12,197 bases of DNA from Mycoplasmataceae bacterium. GTDB taxonomy: Bacteria; Bacillota_I; Bacilli_A; Mycoplasmatales; Mycoplasmoidaceae. Each line of letters opens with the position of its first letter. Position 1 is the first letter of the stretch. Shown one piece after another: positions 1 through 6,790 of the stretch. The stretch covers positions 1-12,197 of the forward strand of contig JAISKE010000009.1 in assembly GCA_031261045.1 (NCBI GenBank), read 5' to 3'. The notes below the pieces were generated by a model. The model made no database searches and was not told the DNA's origin. It saw nothing but the letters and a program-made list of their open reading frames with translations. The position numbers and the translations under genes were made by a program.

Positions 1-311
1 CCTTTGGTAGATGGAATTAAATCCAAGTTATGTAAAATGAAACCATCAGATTTGACATCATTTTCAAATTTTTCTAATGACGGCCCATTAAATACTACTA
101 AGTGATCAATCTTGTTAAATACAGGTGAATCAATTTCTTCGCTCGACATAATGATACTACAGTTGGCAGTACCACCACGAGTTTCTGGACCATATGATGG
201 ATATCATAGAGCGTTCATGTTGGCATCGGTTGCCCCATAAGCAATAATCTTGCCAAACATCATGACACCTTGACCGCCGAATCCGGCAGCTTTTAAATTT
301 ATCGTTTTCAT
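1..311 (-). CDS. vorC: 2-oxoacid:ferredoxin oxidoreductase, gamma subunit (5' part; gene runs off the left edge)
   Basis: Gamma subunit of a CoA-acylating 2-oxoacid:ferredoxin oxidoreductase, probably of the branched-chain (VOR) type. In this family the gamma chain joins the alpha/beta catalytic chains in the complex. The first 103 residues are visible. Seen: an N-terminal beta strand leading into GFGGQGV (residues 10-16), the hallmark of the family, and later SYGPETRGG, also typical. An in-frame TGA at about residue 36 sits just before YPSYGPE, where it must be read as Trp. The ATG at 309-311 overlaps the TAA of the beta-subunit gene by one base (TAATG), and an AGGAG lies about 7 nt upstream inside that gene, so translation is probably coupled. 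A full-length gamma chain is usually about 180-190 residues, so roughly half is missing because of the window edge, not a mutation. Confidence 0.9.
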
Positions 312-1048
312 TATTGCGCTCCTACATCTTTAAATGTTTTTAATGGGAAGACTTTAGTCATTTCTTCGTCTAATCACTTAATGGCATCCATTGGTTTTTT
401 ACCCCAGTTAATTGGACAAGTGGATAATACCTCAACAATGGAAAAACCCTTTTTCTCTTTTTGATATTGGAAAGCTTTCTTAATGGCTGCTTTAGCTTGA
501 ATAACATTTTTTGGATTAGAAACAGACACTCGAGCTACAAAAGCCGCACCATCTAATTCTTTAATCATTTCACTAACTTTAATTGGTGAACCATGCATCA
601 CTTTGTTTCGTCCCATTGGAGATGTTGTCGTTCTTTGTCCTAATAAAGTACAAGGAGACATTTGACCTCCGGTCATACCGAAGTTAGCATTGTTTACAAA
701 GATGACAGTAATGTTCTCACCACGATTAGCCGCATGAATCGTTTCCGCAATACCAATGGAAGATAAGTCGCCATCACCTTGATAACTGAATACGATGTTG
801 TCTGGTCGTACTCTTTTAATTCCAGTCGCTACAGCGCAAGCTCTCCCGTGAGCCGCTTCTTGCATATCACAGTTGAAGAATTTATAAGCCATAACTGCAC
901 AGCCTACGGGAGCAATACCAATGGCGTTGTCTACGTCGTCGTTTTCTTCTAATACTTGAGCAACTAATTTATGAACGACTCCGTGCAAACATCCAGGACA
1001 GTAAGATAATTTTTCGCCGGTTAAACCAACTTTTTTATTTAATTCCAT
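311..1048 (-). CDS. vorA: 2-oxoacid:ferredoxin oxidoreductase, beta (thiamine pyrophosphate-binding) subunit
   Basis: TPP-binding catalytic subunit, 245 residues, which decarboxylates the 2-oxoacid and passes electrons toward the Fe-S subunit. Seen: the N-terminal CPGCLHG (C17, C20) common to this family; IAPVGCA near residue 45; and the TPP/Mg motif starting GDGD at 91-94 and closing with NNANFGMTGGQ (119-129), with the usual spacing. The standard code would stop the protein after 224 residues at a TGA. Reading it as Trp adds WLDEEMTKVFPLK and further residues to the TAA at 311-313, giving normal family length. A TGG Trp is also present near residue 215, so both codons are used. The start is 1 bp after the alpha-subunit stop, with only a weak Shine-Dalgarno. 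The choice of VOR over pyruvate or 2-oxoglutarate as substrate rests on the leucine dehydrogenase in the same gene cluster and on the alpha subunit. Confidence 0.93.
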
Positions 1049-1049
1049 A

Positions 1050-2123
1050 TTATTTACCTACTTTCTTGGCAAGCTTTTCTAGTGCCTCAATAACTTCTTC
1101 TACTTCTGGAATCACACCACCGGTTCGTCCGAAGAATTCTACTGGAATCGAGTTACCTCGTGTCGCAATTAAAACATCATCAGTCATTTGGCCCATGCTC
1201 ATTTCTGTTACTAAAATTGCTTTAGCTTTCGTAGCTTTCTTAAATGCATCGTATGGGAAAGGTCACAAAGTGATTGGACGAATTATCCCAATTTTCATAC
1301 CTTTTTGATTTAAATGAGCAACCGCACTTTTTACAATTCTAGACATGGTACCATAAGCTACCACAACAATGTCAGCTTCTGCGATGTTAGAGGAAATATC
1401 TACCATCACTTCTTCCTTAGCCATCTTCGTATACTTTTCATGTAACTTAATGTTGTGTTTTTCTAAATCATAGGAATCTAAATATAAAGAGTTAACAATG
1501 TTTCGACCATCATGGTGTTTGGTACCAATCGTACAATAAGTTTTCTTATCTGGTAAAGTACGTTTTTTAACTGGATGATCAAAGTCTACGGCTTCCATCA
1601 TTTGACCAATTAAACCATCAACTAAAATTAAAACGGGGTTCCTCCATTGATCAGCCACATCGAATGCACCCTTAGTAATATCAATGGCTTCTTGAATGTT
1701 AGCAGGAGCATAAACAATATTATTGTAATCACCATTACCACCACCACGAGTTGCTTGGTGATAGTCGGCTTGGGAAGGCTGAATACTGCCTAAACCAGGA
1801 CCACCACGCATCACCGATACGATGACACAAGGAAGCTCAGCACCACACAAGTAAGTAATGCCTTCTTGCATTAAAGAGATGCCGGGAGAAGATGACGAAG
1901 TCATCGCTCTTGCTCCAGCACCGGCGGCGCCATAAATCATATTAATCGAAGCTACTTCCGATTCACCTTGGACGAATGTTTTACCTTTTTCGAACATCAT
2001 AGATGATAAGAATTCCGGAATTTCGTTCTGAGGAGTAATCGGATAACCAAAAAATACATCAGCGCCACCCATAATAGCGGCAGTCGCTATGGCTTCGTTG
2101 CCCTTCATTAATTGTTTCGCCAT
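1050..2123 (-). CDS. vorB: 2-oxoacid:ferredoxin oxidoreductase, alpha subunit (VorB-like)
   Basis: Alpha subunit, 357 residues, of the CoA-dependent 2-oxoacid oxidoreductase (family COG0674). It contributes the TPP pyrimidine-binding domain and the 2-oxoacid and CoA sites. Seen: GYPITPQNEIPE (about residues 26-37), the family's Y-P-I-T-P signature; GGPGLGSIQPSQADYHQATRGG in the middle, which resembles Firmicute proteins annotated as 3-methyl-2-oxobutanoate dehydrogenase VorB; and a C-terminal domain with AYGTMSR and FFGRTGG. One in-frame TGA, read as Trp in RPITLWPFPYDAF, would otherwise cut off the last 71 residues including conserved sequence. The start is supported by AAGGAGG about 9 nt upstream, located inside the 3' end of the ferredoxin-subunit gene. 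Substrate preference for branched 2-oxoacids is inferred from family resemblance and from leucine dehydrogenase in the operon. Pyruvate or indolepyruvate cannot be excluded by sequence alone. Confidence 0.93.
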
Positions 2124-2124
2124 A

Positions 2125-2340
2125 TTATTTCTCCTCCTTAACTTTTAGTACACTGTCAGGACACATCATGCAGCATAAGCCACATCCAGTGCACTTATTA
2201 ATGTCCGATACATCAACAATGGTGTAACCATCATGATTGATTTTCTTTTCGTTAATGAATAAGATTTTTTGGGGACAGAAGTTCGTACAAACTGTGCAAC
2301 CCTTACATCTCTCAGTATCGATTGTTATTTTTTTAGCCAT
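2125..2340 (-). CDS. vorD: 2-oxoacid:ferredoxin oxidoreductase, delta (2x[4Fe-4S] ferredoxin) subunit
   Basis: A 71-residue dicluster ferredoxin that carries electrons from the TPP site of the oxidoreductase to free ferredoxin. Two complete cluster motifs are visible: C12-x2-C15-x2-C18-x3-C22-P and C50-x2-C53-x2-C56-x3-C60-P. All eight ligands are present, so two [4Fe-4S] clusters are expected; C57 is an extra cysteine in CCMMC. The start ATG (2338-2340) has a good TAGGAG upstream that includes the stop codon of the ATPase gene. The stop is 1 bp before the alpha-subunit ATG. The 3' end also carries the strong AAGGAGG used by the alpha gene. Having this subunit as a separate short gene before alpha, beta and gamma is a common order for four-subunit VOR enzymes in anaerobes. 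Confidence 0.93.
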   Translation of the reverse strand: MAKKITIDTERCKGCTVCTNFCPQKILFINEKKINHDGYTIVDVSDINKCTGCGLCCMMCPDSVLKVKEEK

Positions 2341-2347
2341 ATTTCTC

Positions 2348-3004
2348 CTAGCTTGTTTTATTCTCTAAATACATTTGTAAAATGATGTTTTCACCCTCAA
2401 ACGTTCTAGTAGTCTTTGTATACTTATTTATACAAGTAAATTTAATGGGAATGTTAATTATTTTCGAAACCTCTTTAATTATATTTTCGCCATACACAAT
2501 GTCATCCTCAGCGGTTCCGTTTAGTAGATTGGTATTGTTGACTAATCCAGTCACTTTCAAACCACTGGCCGTTTCCATTTTATTAATTACTTTAATAATA
2601 TCATTCGCGTTATTACTTTGTGGTCGATAAACATTAATTACCGCTAATAGTTCGTGTTCACGATTAGGGCATTGTTCAAATTGTTTAATAACTTTCGCTC
2701 CCTGATCATAACCGCCCAGATCAATTACCATCGAAGCATTTAAATCTTCGTAATTCTTAAAAATGTCTTCACTGATCAAAGGCATGTCCAAATACTTGGC
2801 ATCTTTTTCAATCGAAGACACAGTCTTAATATTATGTTGTGATAAAAAGTCAATTGCTTGACGTGAACGGAAATAAGGGTTAATTACATCCAAGTCACAT
2901 AAACAGTTGACTTTTTTATTGATTGCAAGGTTAACACAGAATTCGCTTTTACCACTACCGAAGTAGCCAATCACGAAATAAACTGGTTTTACTTGTGGTG
3001 ACAT
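2348..3004 (-). CDS. Uncharacterised P-loop ATPase of the 2-oxoacid oxidoreductase operon
   Basis: A 218-residue soluble nucleotide-binding protein of unknown role. Seen: Walker A GYFGSGKS at 13-20; DLDVINPYFRSR at about 37-48; VIDLGGYDQGA, a likely Walker B/switch region; VNVYRP-like INVYRPQS; and GLVNNTNLL near 155. From memory, this motif combination (D-L-D-x2-N-P-Y-F-R and L-V-N-N-T-N) recurs in Firmicute ATP-binding proteins, some encoded next to 2-oxoacid:ferredoxin oxidoreductases. I know of no proven function. The fold is probably ParA/MinD-like (SIMIBI class), but Walker A lacks the deviant second lysine. The ATG at 3002-3004 is the first possible start, because an in-frame TAA lies two codons upstream. 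The gene overlaps leucine dehydrogenase by 16 bp, so translation is probably coupled. It could be a maturation, assembly or activation factor for the oxidoreductase (inference only). Confidence 0.85.
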   Translation of the reverse strand: MSPQVKPVYFVIGYFGSGKSEFCVNLAINKKVNCLCDLDVINPYFRSRQAIDFLSQHNIKTVSSIEKDAKYLDMPLISEDIFKNYEDLNASMVIDLGGYDQGAKVIKQFEQCPNREHELLAVINVYRPQSNNANDIIKVINKMETASGLKVTGLVNNTNLLNGTAEDDIVYGENIIKEVSKIINIPIKFTCINKYTKTTRTFEGENIILQMYLENKTS

Positions 3005-4071
3005 CTCTTAATGTATGATTGACGTACGGCACCAATGGTGTCGATACGTTTTTCAGCATAGTGAATTGCCGCAAGTTGGTTGTTAATCTTTTCAGTTTTA
3101 GCAATTTTATAAATTTCTAATAAACGGTCGTAAATTTTGTCTACATCACGCATCGCTGCTTCTTTTTTGTAACCAATTAGTTCATGTCAAACATTAATTA
3201 CACCGCCGCCATTGATGACGAAGTCAGGCGCATATACTTTGCCAGCCTTCTTTAACATGTCGCCGTGTTTCTTTTCATCTTTAAGCACGTTATTAGCAGA
3301 ACCTGCTACAACTTTTGCTTTAATTTGTGGAATAGTTTGATCATTTAATGCCATACCTAAAGCACAAGGACAGAATACATCTACTTTTTGACTGAAGATT
3401 AATTCTGGTTTAACATACTTAACTTCTGGATGTTCCTTTTTCATTCTTTCGATGTGTCGAGGATTTAATTCTGTGAAGCAAATATTCTTCGCACCGTGTT
3501 CAATTAAATAATTAATTAAATAATAACCAGTTTGCCCAGCCCCTTGAACAGCGTATGAATATTTTGATATATCGTGATTACCAAAAGCTTCCATTAATGA
3601 TGCTTGTACACCTTTAAATACACCTCAAGCGGTAACTGGTGAAGGGTTACCTGATTTACCTTCAAGCCCCGCCACGTAATCAGTTTCCATATGGATGTAA
3701 TCCATATCTTTAGCGGATGTGTTTACGTCTTCGGCGGTAATGTAACGACCATTTAAAGATTGTACATAACGACCTAAAGCACGGAAATAGCCTTCGCATT
3801 TAACTTTGCTTGGGTCCCCGATTAAAACGGTTTTAGCACCGCCTAAGTTTAAGCCAGCTGCCGCATTTTTGTGAGTCATACCACGAGCTAGACGCATCAC
3901 GTCAATCACTGCTTCTTCCTCAGATTTATAATTTCACAATCTGGTACCACCCAATGATGGTCCTAGGGTTGTGTTGTGAATACAAGTGATCCCTTTAAGA
4001 CCAGTTGTACGATCATAGAAATATACTAGTTGTTCGTAACCGTATTTTTCCAATGTTTCAAAATTTCCCAT
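2989..4071 (-). CDS. bcd: Leucine dehydrogenase (branched-chain amino acid dehydrogenase)
   Basis: NAD-dependent oxidative deamination of leucine, isoleucine or valine to the 2-oxoacid plus ammonium; cytoplasmic; Glu/Leu/Phe/Val dehydrogenase family. The 360-residue length is normal for leucine dehydrogenase. Three in-frame TGA codons (W46, W149 and one after NGGGVINV) are read as Trp; without this the gene looks broken into pieces. Seen: [17 protein letters not shown] at 64-80 puts Lys68 and the catalytic Lys80 at the same numbers as in Bacillus leucine dehydrogenase, with Asp115 in AEDVNT. The dinucleotide motif GAGQTG is at 177-182. Glu201 ends the second strand, which favours NAD over NADP. 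The ATG at 4069-4071 has a strong AAGGAG six bases upstream. The 3' end overlaps the P-loop ATPase gene by 16 bp. It would supply the 2-oxoacids used by the VOR enzyme encoded downstream. Confidence 0.95.
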
Positions 4072-4077
4072 TTGTTT

Positions 4078-4083
4078 CTCCTT
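4078..4083 (-). promoter_or_regulatory. Strong ribosome binding site of leucine dehydrogenase
   Basis: On the minus strand AAGGAG lies six bases before the ATG at 4071. It is one of the strongest Shine-Dalgarno sites in the window and settles the start of leucine dehydrogenase. It contrasts with the permease just upstream and the divergent U32 gene, which have none. Confidence 0.85.
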
Positions 4084-4084
4084 A

Positions 4085-4113
4085 TTTATAACTATGTTAT
4101 AACACTTTTTCAA
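4085..4113 (-). promoter_or_regulatory. Probable promoter for leucine dehydrogenase and the oxidoreductase operon
   Basis: Two overlapping readings are possible. (a) TTGAAA (4108-4113), a 17-bp spacer and TATAAA (4085-4090) is an almost ideal sigma-70 promoter, but its start point would fall within the Shine-Dalgarno at 4078-4083. (b) An extended -10, TGTTATAAC (4096-4104), would start transcription near 4089 and leave a leader that includes the ribosome site; its -35 is weak. Reading (b) fits the translation signals better. Either way the dehydrogenase and everything downstream could be transcribed independently of the permease. No strong terminator is seen between the permease stop and this promoter, so read-through from the permease is also possible. 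Confidence 0.6.
4086..4102. promoter_or_regulatory. 17-bp perfect inverted repeat overlapping the promoter (candidate operator)
   Basis: TTATAAC, then three bases, then GTTATAA: seven-base arms with perfect dyad symmetry, centred inside the promoter just upstream of the leucine dehydrogenase ribosome site. Its position would let a dimeric repressor block RNA polymerase. It is AT-rich and partly made of the -10 element itself, so chance cannot be excluded. The regulator is unknown. Confidence 0.4.
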
Positions 4114-4150
4114 CTGTTAGTTTTAATTTTTAGAAGAAACACTAGGAATG

Positions 4151-5809
4151 CTAATAAGCTTTGTGCGAATGATGGTGAACACCACGCTTTTTATCTAAGT
4201 GAACTTTTACAGCAGCCGGGATAAACATTGCACACATGAATATCACCATTACCACCATTTGTAACGCCGATCCAATAACATCTGCTAATATAACTTTGGC
4301 TCCGGGTTGGTCAAGATATTGAAGGTACCAACTAGGGTAGTCGTTATATTTATAGTAATCCCAAATTGAAACAAAGTTACCAACCGAATCAATAATAACG
4401 AACGATAGACCAATTGTAACGATAATCGCACTAACAATAGCACCAAATAAAAAGGTTTTAGACTTTTCAACCTTAACTTGCTTAGTCTTGCGATTAATGA
4501 TGGCACCAATGACTGCAAATATAATACAAGCAAACGCCATGACAGCATTCCAGTTACCAATTAAATCAGCAAAAGAATACAGTTTACCAACATAGTTGTT
4601 GGTGGTCGGTCCATAGTCGACATTGTCCCAACCTGGTATTTTATCATAGTGTCCACTGTTTATGTAAAATAATCCAATGATAGTAAATATTACAAATCAA
4701 AATAAGGTAATGCAGTAACAAATTACTGTGCCGACTAATGGTTTGTCTTTACGAACATACTCTTTCCATTTTCATGCAAAAGGAATTTCATTATGTGCCA
4801 CTAAATCTTCATAATACCTAGAAGAATATATGGCCACACCATTAATAACCCCTAAGATGCCAACAGTTACTAACACATTAGCAACTTGAATAACTTGAAT
4901 TGGTACATGTAAATCACTTAGCTTGCCAGTACCGGTCCCAATTAAAAACGAAAATGCGATCAATACATCAATTGCACTAACAATCGCAATTCCAACAGCC
5001 AAAGCCATCGAAACTTTTTTAGGCTCTTTCATTTCAGTTTGGATACCAGCCGCTGAATAGAACCCATCGAAAGCAAAAAAGACAGCGGGGATGGAACTCA
5101 TGACGCCAATAAATGGAAGTTTGTCTACAAATAAAGGTAGGTGATGATTGTAATCTTCTTGAAAATGTGTTCAATCAAAATTATTATCCGCGTGTTGACC
5201 ACCTGTTCCAAGGCCAACCATTACAAAACCAGCAATCGCGGCAAAAGCTAATGGAAGAAACTTAATGCATGTTACCACTCAATTTTGAATATTAGCAGCT
5301 TTGGCAGATAAACCCGACACCCAAATAAATCACGAAGCAATTGCTAAAGCGATTATGATAATGTAATACCATTGAATTGAAAAACCAAACGATTCTTGCA
5401 ATGTCATGATCATATACAACGGTAAAATGAAATAATAAATCGGTAAATGAAGATAAGTCATAAAATTTTTAGCACCGTTATAGAAAAATTTATTATTAAA
5501 ACGTCTTACTCAACCAACTAATCCCTGATTATTAGTGCCAGCCCCACTACAAATTTCTGGGAGCGCCATCGCTAAAGCCAAGATACCGACAATCGCGATT
5601 ACTCACGATAAAATTGCCATCACGATAGCCCCGTGCACATTGTTTAAAATTTCGTGGTTCTTAATAAAGATACCGGACCCGATTGAAGAGCCAACAACTA
5701 ATAAGATAGCTGAAACAAATCCAATTTTTTTCTTAGTTGGAGCGGTTTGGATTGGGGACGGTGTCAAATCGACTAATTTTTTATTACCAGCGATGTCTTG
5801 TTTTTCCAT
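4151..5809 (-). CDS. APC-family amino acid permease
   Basis: A 552-residue integral membrane transporter of the amino acid-polyamine-organocation (APC) superfamily, probably importing the amino acids oxidised by the downstream enzymes (substrate inferred from context). Seen: a soluble N-terminus of about 28 residues; then GSSIGSGIF at 40-48, the APC substrate-binding glycine motif in the first membrane helix; then about twelve hydrophobic segments; then a short basic tail with HHHSH near the C-terminus. Seven in-frame TGA codons are read as Trp, for example in FAWKWKEYV, where TGA and TGG occur two codons apart. The start ATG at 5807-5809 has no Shine-Dalgarno, and a TATACT box at 5817-5822 on the minus strand implies an almost leaderless message. 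Leucine dehydrogenase follows 79 bp downstream. Confidence 0.9.
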
Positions 5810-5816
5810 TAAATTA

Positions 5817-5822
5817 AGTATA
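5817..5822 (-). promoter_or_regulatory. Possible -10 box of the permease gene
   Basis: TATACT on the minus strand, seven bases before the permease ATG. No convincing -35 is seen at 16-18 bp. If used, transcription would begin at or next to the ATG, which fits the lack of a Shine-Dalgarno. Confidence 0.35.
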
Positions 5823-5823
5823 A

Positions 5824-5841
5824 ATGATAAACATCATTTTA
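5824..5841. promoter_or_regulatory. 18-bp inverted repeat in the divergent promoter region
   Basis: AAATGAT, four bases, ATCATTT: perfect seven-base arms, placed between the -10 of the permease and the -35 region of the U32 operon. It could bind a dimeric regulator acting on both directions, or be chance in AT-rich DNA. It does not match the repeat at 4086-4102. Confidence 0.35.
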
Positions 5842-5843
5842 TT

Positions 5844-5872
5844 AAAATTATTCCATCTAAATTGTATATAAT
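5844..5872 (+). promoter_or_regulatory. Probable promoter of the U32 (trhP-like) operon
   Basis: TTAAAA (5844-5849), 17 bp, then a consensus TATAAT (5867-5872). The predicted start is near 5879, only about six bases before the ATG at 5885, and no Shine-Dalgarno is present, so the message looks nearly leaderless. Confidence 0.55.
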
Positions 5873-5884
5873 TGTTGCCTGTTT

Positions 5885-6790
5885 ATGGAACTATTGGTTA
5901 ACCCTACAAGTTATTCAAATGCTCTAGAACTAATAAAATTAGGCGTTCACCAAATATGTGTGGGCACTAAAGAATTTAGTCTGAGAAATAATTGTTTGCT
6001 AACGATCAAACAAATTGAAGAACTTATTAAAAATAAAAAACAAACGAAGATCTTAATCTTGGTTAACCGTTTATATTTTGATCCAGAACTTCCAGAGTTA
6101 GCAAAATACATTTTAGCCATTAGTAAACTAAACATTGACGGAATTATCTTTAGCGACTTTGGGATTAATCAAATTTGTTTTGAGAATAACCTAAAGGTTA
6201 ATCTAATTTACAATCCAGAAACCTTAGTCACTAATTTTGGTCAATTTGATTTCTATAAAGAGAACAATATTGGTGAGGTAGCTTTAGCTAGAGAATTGAA
6301 TGTTAATCAAATTAAAGAGATCGCTTCTAATAAGAAGGACATGAAAATCCAAGTCCAAGTTGGTGGTCATGCTTTAATGATGCATTCGCGCTGAAGTTTA
6401 TTATCTAATTACCAGGCGACCCAAAAGGACCAAACAAACATCACTCATCAAACCGCTATTATAAGAGAGGTATCACGAAAAGAACCTTCCATTATCTATG
6501 AAGATGAGTACGGCACGTACGTCTTTACTAACTATGATTTATCTTTATATGACAAGCTAGATGAATTAAAACAAATGCACGTCGACACCGTTAGAATCGA
6601 CAGTTTTTTGCACGACGAGGATTGGGTTATTAAAACGGCAAAATGGTTTTTAAAGGGTGTTTCTGAAATCAATAGCGTTGATCTAAAACAATACGAAAAC
6701 GATTTTCAACAGTTTAATTTATCCCACGGTTTCTACAACATGAACAAGCATGATTTAGTCTATTTATTAAAAGAGGATGTGTATGAATAA
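5885..6790 (+). CDS. trhP1: Peptidase U32-family protein, short TrhP1/YrrN-like (tRNA hydroxylation)
   Basis: A 301-residue protein of the family historically called peptidase U32. Members of this family (TrhP/YegQ in E. coli, YrrN and YrrO in B. subtilis) make 5-hydroxyuridine at the wobble position of certain tRNAs; peptidase activity is doubtful for these. Seen: the N-terminus MELLVNPTSYSNALELIKLG followed by IGT/VGTKEFSLRNN, typical of the short YrrN type, which supports this start although there is no Shine-Dalgarno. One in-frame TGA (Trp, in MMHSRWSLLSNY) would otherwise split the gene at about residue 170. The Cys-rich U32 signature is absent; only three scattered cysteines remain, so an Fe-S cluster is unlikely in this chain. 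It overlaps the larger U32 gene by 8 bp, which suggests a two-protein complex. Its role in this organism is inferred. Confidence 0.8.

Noticed and set aside
1066..1308. Plus-strand open frame opposite the alpha-subunit gene
   Set aside because: Antisense to strongly conserved VorB sequence, with no ribosome site and no recognisable protein.
1..2340. Pyruvate:ferredoxin oxidoreductase as the main reading of the four-subunit enzyme
   Set aside because: Possible from motifs alone, but leucine dehydrogenase in the same gene cluster and the VorB-like alpha chain make branched 2-oxoacids the better guess.
2382..2630. Plus-strand open frame opposite the P-loop ATPase
   Set aside because: Shadow of a conserved gene; its hydrophobic composition is just the complement of the ATPase codons.
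3005..4071. Leucine dehydrogenase appearing as two separate gene fragments or a pseudogene
   Set aside because: The breaks are TGA codons at Trp-compatible places in one continuous frame; with TGA=Trp it is a normal 360-residue enzyme with all catalytic residues.
5535..5927. Plus-strand open frame across the permease start and divergent promoter
   Set aside because: It runs antisense through the permease N-terminus and into the U32 start in another frame, and has no family features.
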